64,000 bases of DNA, taken from the NCBI RefSeq assembly GCF_036227205.1, contig NZ_CP109442.1:62001-126000 (forward strand). The letters run 5' to 3'. Within the stretch, counting starts at the first letter, position 1, and every line of letters begins with the position of its first letter. Below the pieces are notes generated by a model. It worked only from the letters and a program-made list of their open reading frames with translations. It searched no databases and was not told where the DNA came from. This DNA comes from Amycolatopsis sp. NBC_01480. Lineage in GTDB: Bacteria > Actinomycetota > Actinomycetes > Mycobacteriales > Pseudonocardiaceae. A program made the translations under genes and the position numbers. Of this stretch, positions 15,175-23,188 are shown piece by piece.

Positions 15175-15642
15175 CTAGTGCTGGGCAGGCCGGTCGACGT
15201 CGCCGCGCCACGCCCCGGTCTCCTGGCCGCCGCGATCCTCGATGAACGCCTTGAACCGCTCCATGTCGCCCTTGACCTTGCGGTCGAGGACGCCGGTCTT
15301 GTCCGCGACGTTCTCCCCGAATCCCTCCGGGTCGATCTCGATCTGCGCGGTCACCCTGGTGGTGGTGTCGTCTATGCGGTGGAACGTGATCACCCCGGCG
15401 TGGGTGGGCCCGGCGTCCGACGTCCAGGCGACGCGCTCGTCCGGATGCTGCTCGGTGATCGTCGCGTCGAACTCCCTGATCACCCCCGCGACCTTGACCT
15501 TCCAATGGGTGTGGGTGGCGTCGGTCTGCTTGATCTCCTCGACGCCGTCCATGAACCGCGGGAACGACTCGAACTGGGTCCACTGGTTGTAGGCGGTGGA
15601 GACGGTGACCTTCACGTCAACGGACTCGGTGATGGTGCTCAT
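15175..15642 (-). CDS. SRPBCC-family protein (polyketide cyclase/START-like)
   Basis: The 155-residue protein matches SRPBCC/polyketide-cyclase-2 proteins: MSTITESVDVKVTVSTAYNQ, WTQFESFPRFMDGVEEIKQ, ATITEQHPDERVAWTSDAG and VTAQIEIDPEGFGE. These fold into a helix-grip barrel that binds hydrophobic ligands; the substrate is unknown. The start ATG at 15642 is preceded by AGGAGGGG. It probably forms an operon with DUF4383 and, formerly, the FAD oxidoreductase. Confidence 0.85.
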   Translation of the reverse strand: MSTITESVDVKVTVSTAYNQWTQFESFPRFMDGVEEIKQTDATHTHWKVKVAGVIREFDATITEQHPDERVAWTSDAGPTHAGVITFHRIDDTTTRVTAQIEIDPEGFGENVADKTGVLDRKVKGDMERFKAFIEDRGGQETGAWRGDVDRPAQH

Positions 15643-16239
15643 CGGGAAACCCCTCCTAATGCCGCGAGAATGCGTCGTCCAGTTGCGGACGGTTCGGGCA
15701 TACCCGTCCGCCTCGGGCCTAAACGGTGCCTACAGCGGCCGGTATCCAGGGCGCGCCAAGCCGATTCCGGGTCGCGCCGCGCGAAAGTTCGGCTACGACG
15801 CGAACGGGTATCCAGACCGCGACCGCGAATATCGCGGGAAGCGCGTCCGACGCGCAGCAGTTCCTGTCCGCTGTCGCATCGCGCACCGCGCCCGGGCCTT
15901 TCACCGGCGGCGGTGGTGTTGGTCAACTACTCAGCAGTGAGCGAAGCCCGGCTGAGCACCGAAAACCTGAACCCGGCCGGAGGACGGACCTCGATGGCCC
16001 CGGCTCTTCCTCGCGCTCCGAGTACACGACCGGCCTGATCGACGCACAAGGCGGCTGGGGCGCAGTCAAGGCACTGCGCGGCTACTTCGACCTCTTCGGC
16101 GCGGCGAACCCGTTCAGCCAGAACCAGCTCGGCGCCACCCTGATGGACGGCCGGTACCTCAATGCCCTGGCGCGGTACTCACCCGGCATGCGGATGACCG
16201 CCGAACCATCGCTTACGCCGGTGCCGATCAGCCCGGTCC
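15643..16239. other. 600-base stretch with a possible coding scrap
   Basis: The left end should hold the SRPBCC promoter. At about 16010-16210 on the plus strand an open stretch with strong GC3 bias (GLIDAQGGWGAVKALRGYF, NPFSQNQLGATLMDGRY) looks like a piece of a real gene. I cannot name the family, and no start or stop context supports an intact gene. The rest shows nothing. Confidence 0.35.
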
Positions 16240-17065
16240 TCAGGGGCGCCGCCAGCTGTCGTCCGGGAAGGCGGTGCCGGCTTGCGCGCCCATTTGGGTG
16301 AGGCCGCCGTCGACCAGGAGCGAAGCGCCGGTGATGTAGCCCGCCGCCGGAGTGGCGAGGAAAGCGATCGCCGCCGCCACCTCGGGGGCGTCACCGGTCC
16401 GGCCGAGCGGAATGCCCGGCCGGTGCTGCTCGCGCGGGTCGGCGTCGGTCTGCCCCGTCATCGGGGTGGAGATCTCCCCCCGGTGCGACCGAATTCACGG
16501 TGATGGCGTACTCGGCCAACTCCAGTGCCAGGACTTTGGTGAGGGCACCCGCACCGGCCTTCGCGGCGCAGTACGGCGCGGCACCGACCCGCGGCACGTG
16601 CTCGTGCACGCTGGTCACCGTGATGATCCGGCCGCCGCGTCCCGCGTCGATCATGTGCCGGGCGGCGCGCTGGCAGCACAGGAACACACCGTGCAGATCA
16701 ACATCGACGACTTCGCGCCAGCGGTCGAAGTCCAGGTCCATGACGCGTTCGGCGGTACCCGTCCCGGCACAGTTCACCAACACGTCGATGCCGTTCAGCT
16801 CCTCGGCGAGCTCGTCGATCACGTCCACCGCCCCGGGCAGGTTCGTGAGGTCGAGTTTGCGGAGGTGGGTCACGGCCCCGGATTCCCGTGCCTCGGCGGC
16901 AGTGGCCTCGGCACCTTCGGAGTCGGCATGGTAAGTGATGCCGACGTCGAGCCCGCCTCCCGCGAGCGCGACTGCCACGGCGCGGCCGATTCCCGAGTCG
17001 GCTCCGGTGACGACAGCGGTTCGCGGGCCGTCGAGGTCTCCCGGCAGTGGGGCGGGGTTCGCCAT
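16240..17065 (-). pseudogene. SDR-family oxidoreductase, one frameshift
   Basis: This is a classical short-chain dehydrogenase: cofactor motif TGADSGIGRAVAVALA, NCAGTG, catalytic Ser in ITVTSVHEH, Tyr-x-x-x-Lys in PYCAAKAGAGAL. After VNSVAPG the frame is lost in a run of six Cs (16476-16481; six Gs on the coding strand). The family sequence resumes one base away (EISTPMTGQTDADPRE, GYITGASLLVDGGLTQMG) and ends at 16240. Removing one base restores about 274 residues, so a homopolymer sequencing error is as likely as a true mutation. The ATG at 17065 has GGAAGGAG upstream. Confidence 0.8.
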
Positions 17066-17549
17066 GATCTGCTCCTTCCCTTCCGGCTTCCCGGCTACCC
17101 TGACAACGCACCGGTAAACAGCTGTGCGGCCAGGGCTCGCACCGCCGGGCCGACCTCGCTACTGTCGGCCGGCCGCGGGTGTCGCCGCCTGCAACGCCGG
17201 CCAACACGGCGACTTCGCCGGCCCGGTGCACTGACCCGGTTACCTGGGTGTCCGCCGGCTTTCCGGAACCACACCCTGCCGAACCGGCGGCCCGGATTCC
17301 TCGACGAAGCCGGCTGATCCCGCTGGAGATCTTCGTGCCCGAAGCCGGCGTGGTGCACCAGCGATCACCACTACCGCGATGCGCTTGTGCCGTCCCCTGC
17401 GGGCCAAGCGCAGGCGAACGCAGAGAGGCAAAGAGCCTTCCCGGCTCCGCCCGCAGTAGCTCGGCATCGTCGTCCGGCTCGATCCGAGGAACGGGAATAC
17501 CCGCTGGGGAGCCACGTTTAACGTCGTTTTCCGCGGCTATCTGTTGACC
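17066..17549. other. intergenic stretch between divergent SDR and glycosyltransferase fragments
   Basis: About 480 bases with no supported gene. It should contain the SDR promoter on one side and the former glycosyltransferase promoter on the other. I see no clear operator. Confidence 0.35.
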
Positions 17550-17978
17550 ATGCGCATTCTGCTCTGGCACGTCCACGGTTCGTGGACCGACGCCTTCGTT
17601 CGCGGCGGCCACCGGTACTTTCTGCCGGTGTCGCGCGAAGGCGGCTCCGGGGGTCTCGGCTTGGCGGGGCGCGACTGGCCTTCGGCCGCGGAAGTACCGC
17701 TCGACCGGCTCGCCGACGCGGAACCGGACGTGGTGGTCTTGCAACGCCCCGAAGAGCTGGAGACCGTCCGGGCCCAGCTCGGAGACAGCGTGCCCACCGT
17801 CTACGTGGAACACAACGCGCCTCGTGAAGGCGCGGCCACGAGCCGTCATCCGCTGGCCGGGCAGGACACCATTCCGATCGCGCACGTCACGCATTTCAAC
17901 GCGCTGATGTGGGATTGCGGCCGCGCGTCGACCGTCGTCATCCCCCACGGCATTCCGGATCCCGGCGCCGGCCGGTGA
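17550..17978 (+). pseudogene. glycosyltransferase, N-terminal fragment
   Basis: The ATG at 17550 begins MRILLWHVHGSWTDAFVRG, with WPSAAEVPLDRLADAEPDVV, VVVLQRPEELETV and YVEHNAPREGA. This is the N-terminal GT-B fold of an actinobacterial GT4-type glycosyltransferase. It reads 142 residues to GIPDPGAG and a stop, whereas relatives have about 300-350 residues. The whole C-terminal nucleotide-sugar-binding half is missing, so it should be inactive. The stop lies 15 bases from the convergent carboxylate-amine ligase, so the missing half was probably replaced when that gene arrived. Confidence 0.65.
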
Positions 17979-17993
17979 CCTCCTTGCTCTCCG

Positions 17994-19133
17994 TTATTCT
18001 TGGGCTGGGTCGACGGCAAGCAGACCGACTACGTCATGCAAGTTCCGGCGGCGGTCGAACGCGGCCCGTTGTCGCCGGGCACCGCCACCGTTCTCCCGAA
18101 GCCTGGCGAAGCCTCGTTCGACGAACTCGTCGTCGCCGTACTCCTTGAGCGCCGGTTTGATCAGCTCGACAGTCTCCGCCCACTGGTCCGCCACCGGCGT
18201 GAGACAGCCGGTCTTCGGATGCAGGATCCGCCCGGTGAACCCGTCACGGGCAGCGCGCCACAGGTTCGCGCGCAACGCCTCCGACGACAGTGCCGGAGCG
18301 GGGTGCCCGTCGCTGATCTCCTCGAGCGCGGTACGGACGAGCCCGCGGACGACGACGGCGAGCAAGGCCGCTTCGTCGACCTGTGCGGCGACGTCGCCGA
18401 TCCGGAATTCGAGGGTGGGCTGGTCGTCGGAGAGCCGGATGTCCCAATACACCATGCCGCGATCGATGATCGCACCCGACCGGAGCATCGTGTCCACTGC
18501 GGACTCGTAGTGGTCCACCGAGCCGAAAACGGGTGGCGGCCCGGCCGAGGGCCAACGCGACCAGAGCGGGTAACGCCAACTGCAGTAGCCGCTGTCGCTG
18601 CCGTCCGCGAACACGGAGTTCGCTGTGACCGTGAGCAGCAAGGGCAGCCACGGTCGGAGATGGTCGCTGAGCCGCACCCCCGTCTCCTTGTCCGGTATGG
18701 CCACGTGGACGTGACAACCACACGTGGCCGCCACCCGTGCGGTGGCCCCGAATTCCGCCGCGGCGCGCTGATAGCGCGGATTCGGCGTGATCTCCGGCGA
18801 ACGATTCTCGGCGAACACGGGACAGCCGACGGGCAACAGCCTCAGCTGACGACCAGCCGCAGTGCGGGCAAGTCGCCCTCGAAGCTCGCCGAGCTGGCCG
18901 GCCACCTCGTCGACGGTCAAGCAGACACCCGTGGCCGACTCGACCTGGCACCGCGTCAGTTCCTGCTGGAGTTCGCCGTCCGGCGAATCGGTGCGCTCCG
19001 CCACGACCGGGCCCTGCCTCGACAACCGACCGTCCGCATCGACCAGCAGGAACTCCTCCTCGACGCCCAAGGTCAGCCGGGCCGGGCCGTCACGGCGGCT
19101 GGTCTCGGCACTCACCGGGTTCAGTTCCCCCAT
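17994..19133 (-). CDS. YbdK-type carboxylate-amine ligase (glutamate-cysteine ligase 2 family)
   Basis: The 379-residue protein carries the GCS2 hallmarks: GVEEEFLLVD near residue 25, TRCQVESATGVC, CGCHVHVAIPD, and LEFRIGDVAAQVDEA. The family makes gamma-glutamyl-type amide bonds using ATP; YbdK itself has weak glutamate-cysteine ligase activity, and the substrate here is unknown. Start ATG at 19133. It overlaps the end of the F420-family oxidoreductase by 13 bases, so the two are translated as one operon. Confidence 0.9.
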   Translation of the reverse strand: MGELNPVSAETSRRDGPARLTLGVEEEFLLVDADGRLSRQGPVVAERTDSPDGELQQELTRCQVESATGVCLTVDEVAGQLGELRGRLARTAAGRQLRLLPVGCPVFAENRSPEITPNPRYQRAAAEFGATARVAATCGCHVHVAIPDKETGVRLSDHLRPWLPLLLTVTANSVFADGSDSGYCSWRYPLWSRWPSAGPPPVFGSVDHYESAVDTMLRSGAIIDRGMVYWDIRLSDDQPTLEFRIGDVAAQVDEAALLAVVVRGLVRTALEEISDGHPAPALSSEALRANLWRAARDGFTGRILHPKTGCLTPVADQWAETVELIKPALKEYGDDEFVERGFARLRENGGGARRQRAAFDRRRNLHDVVGLLAVDPAQE

Positions 19134-20095
19134 TCCTGCCGGAGGGCGGGAAGCAGTTCGGCTTCGGCGAACTCGAGGAACCCGTCCTGGTGCTCACCGC
19201 CGATCTGGACCAGAGCCACATCGGTGAACCCGGCGTCCGCGAACTCACGCAGGCTTTTCAGGATCGGACCGACCTCCGGCCCACACGGGATGGACTGGCT
19301 GACATCGCTTTCGGTGACGAACTGGGTGGCGCCGGCGAAACCGCTCGGGCCAGGCAACTCGGCGTTCACCTTCCAGCCACCGCCGAACCAGCGGAACTGC
19401 TCGTGCGCACGCCGCGAAGCGGCCGCGCTGTCCCGGTCCCACGACACCGGAAGCTGCCCGATCTTCCTGTCCCCCGCTCCCCCGCCGGCCTTGTCCCATT
19501 CCCGGCACAACGAAGCTTTCGGCTCGACCGCCACCATCGCATCGGCCAACGGCGCGAACCGGGTGACCGACTGAGCCCCGGACACCGCCACGGCGATCGG
19601 CGTCCGCTGCCCGGGCAGGTCCCACAGCTTGGCGGAGTCCACCCGGAAGTGCTCACCCGCGTAGCTGAAATACCCGCCGTCGAACAGGCCGCCGATGATG
19701 TGGAGCGCTTCTTCGAGCATCTCGTGCCGGACGTTCACCGCGGGCCAGCCCCGCCCCACCACATGCTCGTTGAGATTCTCACCCGCTCCCAGGCCCAGCG
19801 TGAACCGGCCGTCGGACAGCAGTTGCATCGTGCTCGCCTTCTGCGCCACCACCGCCGGGTGGTACCGCATGATCGGGCACGTCACGTAAGTCATCAGTTC
19901 CACCCGCTCGGTGCACTGCGCCACCGCTCCCAGCACACTCCACGCATACGGAGCGTGCCCCTGCTCTGCGAGCCAGGGCGAGAAGTGATCACTGCTGACC
20001 TCGAAATCGAACCCGGCCCGTTCAGCCGCGGCCGCATACCGCACCAGCGCCTTCGGGCCTGCCTGCTCCGTCATGAGCGTATAGCCAAAACGCAT
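19121..20095 (-). CDS. LLM-class F420-dependent oxidoreductase (FGD-like, TIGR03557 type)
   Basis: The 324-residue protein starts MRFGYTLMTEQAGPKALVRY and has FEVSSDHFSPWLAEQGHAPY, AWSVLGAVAQ, PIMRYHPAVVAQKA, GAGENLNEHVVG and WPAVNVRHEMLEEA. This is the luciferase-like barrel of the F420-dependent glucose-6-phosphate-dehydrogenase relatives. It should reduce or oxidise an unknown substrate with coenzyme F420. The ATG at 20095 has GGAGG seven bases ahead; the longer upstream frame has no homology. It is first in an operon with the YbdK-type ligase. Confidence 0.88.
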   Translation of the reverse strand: MRFGYTLMTEQAGPKALVRYAAAAERAGFDFEVSSDHFSPWLAEQGHAPYAWSVLGAVAQCTERVELMTYVTCPIMRYHPAVVAQKASTMQLLSDGRFTLGLGAGENLNEHVVGRGWPAVNVRHEMLEEALHIIGGLFDGGYFSYAGEHFRVDSAKLWDLPGQRTPIAVAVSGAQSVTRFAPLADAMVAVEPKASLCREWDKAGGGAGDRKIGQLPVSWDRDSAAASRRAHEQFRWFGGGWKVNAELPGPSGFAGATQFVTESDVSQSIPCGPEVGPILKSLREFADAGFTDVALVQIGGEHQDGFLEFAEAELLPALRQEWGN

Positions 20096-20492
20096 CTCGC
20101 CTCCCTTGCCATCGACCCCGGAATACCCCCGGCAGAAATCACGAAACACCCTAGGATTCCGGCGCCTCGCGGGCGTCAACGAGCACGAGAGAGTGTCCTG
20201 TGCAGGCATCACCCTGATTCGCCGGCGCCCGGGGTGATGACGACGAACGCTGGATACCGATAGGCGAGAAACCGACACACTCCGCCAGCGTGGTACTCAT
20301 CGCGGCGCCGCGCGACGCCCTGCTGTGGATCAACAGCTACGGTCCCCGCCCGCCCACACGCACCGGCGCCGGTTCCTCCGGCGGTGACCAGCGGCGCCCG
20401 AACGGCCCCGGCGAGAGCGAACAGCCTTACACTCGCCTTTCGCTCGTCGGCCCAGCCCTCGCCGGATACCCGCCTACCGACAGAGGCTGACA
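20096..20492. other. intergenic stretch between divergent F420 oxidoreductase and STAS pseudogene
   Basis: About 400 bases without a supported gene; it should contain the promoter of the F420-ligase operon. Short frames on both strands show no family signal. Confidence 0.35.
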
Positions 20493-20871
20493 CTGACGTT
20501 CTCCACGACCATCCACCACGACAGCACCACAAAGATCCACTTGGACGTGCGGGGCCGGGTGCTCGGTCCCGCAGCCCTGCGTCTCCGGCTGCTGATCACC
20601 GAGGCCATCGTGGTGCAGCGTCTCGATAGCCTCGTGGTCAACCTGCACCGGGTCACCCGTGCTCAACCTCAGCGGCGTTCACGCTCTGATCGCGGGCTAT
20701 GCCGCCGCGATCGACTACGGCACGTCTTACCACGTCCGGCACGCCCCAGGCCCAGTCCGGCACGTCCTGCAGGCCACCGGAACGATGGACCTGCTGTCCG
20801 ACAGCGACGACCTCGGCGCCCTCGTGTTGGCCGTGCTCACCCTGCCCGAACCCGGCCTACCAGTCTCATAG
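20493..20871 (+). pseudogene. second STAS-domain copy, frameshifted and with a lost start
   Basis: Translation from a CTG at 20493 gives LTFSTTIHHDSTTKIHLDV, which aligns from the first residue with the intact STAS protein at 13573-13947 (MTFSVAIHHDSDTDMRVDV). The start GTG has become CTG. One extra C in a CCC run at about 20656 shifts the frame between VVNLHRVT and VLNLSGVHALIAGYAAAIDY. The rest aligns to the end (ATGTMDLLSDSDDLGALVL). The copies are clearly paralogous, on opposite strands and about 7 kb apart. Confidence 0.75.
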
Positions 20872-20900
20872 ACGGGTCCCCCAATGCCTCAGCGACGCAA

Positions 20901-20996
20901 TCATGTCTCCGCTATGTCCAAAAGAACTTTGCCGACCACTCCTCGTTCGACCGCGTCCTGCGCCACCGCAGCTTCCGCGAGGGAGAAGTGATCAAT
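20901..20996 (-). pseudogene. zinc-type alcohol dehydrogenase/quinone oxidoreductase, C-terminal tip
   Basis: The minus strand reads DHFSLAEAAVAQDAVERG then VVGKVLLDIAET and a stop at 20901. This matches the C-terminal end of NADPH:quinone-oxidoreductase-type MDR proteins (pattern FxLAEAxxAxxxxxxGxxxGKVVLD). Only about 31 residues remain, and no upstream portion is found in frame. Confidence 0.5.
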
Positions 20997-21119
20997 CGGG
21001 AGCCCAGAGTCCTCACCGATACGGAAGCCACTTGCCGTCCTGCTTGGTGAGCAGGCTCAACGGGGGTAGCCATCCACCGGAGGTCTGATCTTTCTCCGCC
21101 GCATGACCCACTATTCGGT

Positions 21120-21243
21120 CAATGCCTGGTCGCCGGGAACCCGGCCGCCACGTGCGCGTCGTCGAGGACCTCGACCCGCACCAGCGAGCCGAGGGGGACA
21201 ACCGCAACACCAGGTCGTCCCCGTCAACGACAAGCTCGGCCAT
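21120..21243 (-). pseudogene. start of a small actinobacterial protein, fragment
   Basis: An ATG at 21243 begins MAELVVDGDDLVLRLSPS, an N-terminus I associate with a small actinobacterial protein family of unknown function, often divergent from an ArsR-type regulator. After about 20 residues the frame degenerates. It faces the ArsR scrap across an AT-rich repeat, which preserves the ancestral divergent arrangement. Confidence 0.4.
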
Positions 21244-21275
21244 CGCGGCCTCCTCGCTCGTATTTCCGCTCCTAC

Positions 21276-21301
21276 GAATATTATCAATTCTGTGAATATT
21301 C
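21276..21301. promoter_or_regulatory. AT-rich repeat between divergent gene remnants, likely old ArsR operator
   Basis: Two copies of GAATATT (21276-21282 and 21294-21300), 18 bases apart, each with the self-complementary core AATATT, lie between the small-protein start and the ArsR remnant. Such low-GC symmetry is conspicuous in this 70 % GC context and fits a surviving ArsR operator. Confidence 0.4.
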
Positions 21302-21302
21302 A

Positions 21303-21534
21303 GTTCACACTGACCACGTCGCAACCGCCGATCTGCTGCTGCACCCGGTGCGGCTGCGCATCCTCAGGGCGTTCCTCGGCGACCGCGCGCTCACCACCGC
21401 CCAGCTCGCCGCCGAACTCGACGACGTCCCCTCCGGCAGCGTCGACCGGCGCGCCGGCCTGCTCACGAAAGCCGGAGTCCTGCACGTGGTCGCGGAACGG
21501 CGCGTGCGCGGCACGGTCGAGCGCACCGCACTCT
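21303..21534 (+). pseudogene. ArsR-type helix-turn-helix regulator fragment
   Basis: The reading frame gives HTDHVATADLLLHPVRLRIL, ALTTAQLAAELDDVPSGSV, LTKAGVLHVVAERRVRGTVE. This is a winged-helix ArsR-type domain of the kind that ends in VERT(Y)ALR. No start codon is in frame, and after VERT the sequence runs into another gene end in a different frame. It therefore has neither start nor C-terminal region. Confidence 0.55.
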
Positions 21535-21649
21535 GCGCCTCGCCTTCCCCGGCGAGGCGCCCAGCGCCCCCGAGGAGTACCTGCAACCACACCATGTCGA
21601 CGACGCGGTGATCGCGGACATCGCCGAGTGGATCCACACCCTGCGCTGA
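21535..21649 (+). pseudogene. C-terminal tip of an alpha/beta-hydrolase-like gene
   Basis: In a frame different from the ArsR scrap, the sequence reads LRLAFPGEAPSAPEEYLQPH and HVDDAVIADIAEWIHTLR then a stop at 21647-21649. The HVDD...IADIAEWI ending is typical of alpha/beta-hydrolase C-termini (catalytic His region), but the piece is too short to be sure. Confidence 0.35.
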
Positions 21650-21659
21650 GACCCACCCC

Positions 21660-21841
21660 TTGTCGCGAGGCCAGATCCGGCTCAACCTCGTCACGACGGT
21701 GCCGCCGCTGGCGTTCGTCGGCGTGCTGCTGCTGGTGCTCGCCGCCCGTTCGTGGTGGCACGCCGGTCTCCAGGTCGTCGGGCTGGTCGCGGCGCTGGCG
21801 ACCGCCGAACGCTGGACCGCGGGCGACTACCTCCGCGTCGC
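21660..21841 (+). pseudogene. fragment of an unidentified membrane protein
   Basis: About 60 residues with two hydrophobic segments (VPPLAFVGVLLLVLAA, GLQVVGLVAALATAE) and GDYLRVARR. Codon bias fits a real gene, but I cannot name the family. It ends at about 21841, where minus-strand response-regulator sequence begins. Confidence 0.35.
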
Positions 21842-21906
21842 GCGGCGTCGTGGACGACCGGGTGGTCGTCCACGATCACGATCCTGGTCGGGGTGCGGGT
21901 CAGCAC
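21842..21906 (-). pseudogene. NarL-type response regulator, N-terminal tip
   Basis: A GTG at 21906 overlaps the kinase stop (GTGCTGA) and starts VLTRTPTRIVIVDDHPVVHD, the receiver-domain beginning with its acidic pair DD. Only about 21 residues remain; the phospho-acceptor Asp and the LuxR-type helix-turn-helix are lost at the junction near 21842. Confidence 0.6.
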
Positions 21907-22391
21907 GGCAACCGGGCTCGCCAGATCGTGCCACCGTCCGGATCGGACACCACCCGGACGGAACCGCCCAGCCGGCCGAGCGCTTGGGCGGTGCTGGTGA
22001 GGCCGAGCCCCGGTGCGTGGTCCGGGCCGAGGCCCACGCCGTCGTCGTGCACGGCAATCGTGAGCCACGGAGCGCTTCGCCGCACCGATACCGTGACCGA
22101 ACTGGCGTGGGCGTGTTTTTCAACGTTCAGCAAGGCTTCGCGGACCGCGGTGAGGAGAACGTCCGCTCTGGACGGCGGGAGTTCGGGCGGGTCGTCGTCG
22201 AGGATCGCGAGTTCCGCGGGCAGGCCGGTGCGATCGGCGAAAGCCGCGCAGTCGGCGCGCAGGGCAACTCCCAGCGCGAGTGCCGCGGGCGAGGAACGCA
22301 GTGTGCGAAACGACTCGCGCAACGCCGTGGTCGCGTCCGCGGCCTGCCTCTGCAGTCGCTCGAGCCGGGCACGCAGTTCGGGATGCGGGTC
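21900..22391 (-). pseudogene. NarL-type histidine kinase, C-terminal fragment
   Basis: About 163 residues of a sensor-kinase C-terminus: TALRESFRTLRSSPAAL, AVREALLNVEKHAHASSVTV (N box), VHDDGVGLGPDHAPGLGL (G box) and GGTIWRARLPC at the end. The sensor part and the phospho-accepting His helix are missing. It is cut at about 22391, where plus-strand GH31 sequence starts. With the response-regulator tip it is the remnant of one two-component operon. Confidence 0.7.
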
Positions 22392-22697
22392 GCCCACGAA
22401 CACGGCATCCCGCCGATGCGCCCGCTCTTCGTCGACTTCCCGGACGACAGCGTCGCCTGGACCGTCGAAGACCAGTTCCTGCTCGGGCCGGACCTGCTGA
22501 TCGCCCCGATCCTGGCCCCGGGCATCGCCGCCCGGACGGTCTACCTGCCGAGCGGTACCTCCTGGGCCGATGCCGCCCCCGGAGCGGTCCACGCCGGCGG
22601 TTCCGAAGTCCGTGTCTCCGCTCCGCCCGACCGGATTCCGGTGTTCGTGCGGGAGGGCGCGGACAACCCGGTCCGCCCGGACGAACCCACCCGCTGA
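22377..22697 (+). pseudogene. GH31 alpha-glycosidase, C-terminal fragment
   Basis: The frame reads MRVAHEHGIPPMRPLFVDFP, VEDQFLLGPDLLIAPILAPG, RTVYLPSGTSWADAAPG and PDRIPVFVREGADNPV. This is the end of the (beta/alpha)8 barrel and the proximal beta domain of GH31 enzymes such as alpha-xylosidase YicI. The catalytic acids lie upstream and are missing. The fragment begins at the junction with the antisense kinase scrap. Confidence 0.65.
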
Positions 22698-22744
22698 CGC
22701 GATCCGGCGGTCCGTGAGGGCCGCCGCCGCTACCGTTCGACGCC

Positions 22745-22972
22745 GGCTTCCGCCATCACTCGACTCGGCGGGCCTCGTCGCCCTCCTGGCGGTCCACGCG
22801 TACGGGGCGGCGCGCCGGAAACCGCTGCGCATCGCCGTGGACTCCAACAGCCCGTCATCCGCCCCATCGAAGTCACCGGCCTCGACTTCGTGCTGTTGCT
22901 CTACCACACCGTCGGCGAAGCCCTCGACGCCGGAAAACGGCCCGATCACGCCGGCCAACCTCCGGACGCATA
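22745..22972 (+). pseudogene. third STAS-domain remnant
   Basis: Two frames together give DSAGLVALLAVHAYGAARRK, PLRIAVDSN then PVIRPIEVTGLDFVLLLYHT and VGEALDAG. This matches the second half of an anti-anti-sigma-factor STAS domain, with the conserved Ser in DSAGL. The first half is missing and a one-base shift occurs at about 22855. It is of a different subtype from the other two STAS copies. Confidence 0.5.
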
Positions 22973-23188
22973 ACTTCGCGCCCCGCCAACCGCAACCGTG
23001 TCGCACCGCCCCAGCCCCGGCCGGCAGCACCGCGCCAAGCCAGGCAGCACCTCACACTGCCGCGCGATGAATTCCTCCGGAGATCGCCTATCTGTCGCGG
23101 CGACGGTCGATCCCCGAAGCCGCCGCCCTGTGGTAGAGATCGGTTGACGTGGCGAAATCCAGCAGAACCGCCAGGCTAGACTGCCTCC

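Noticed and set aside
21660..22697. One 345-codon plus-strand gene
   Set aside because: The frame is a chance run through a membrane-protein scrap, the antisense of a kinase, and a GH31 end.
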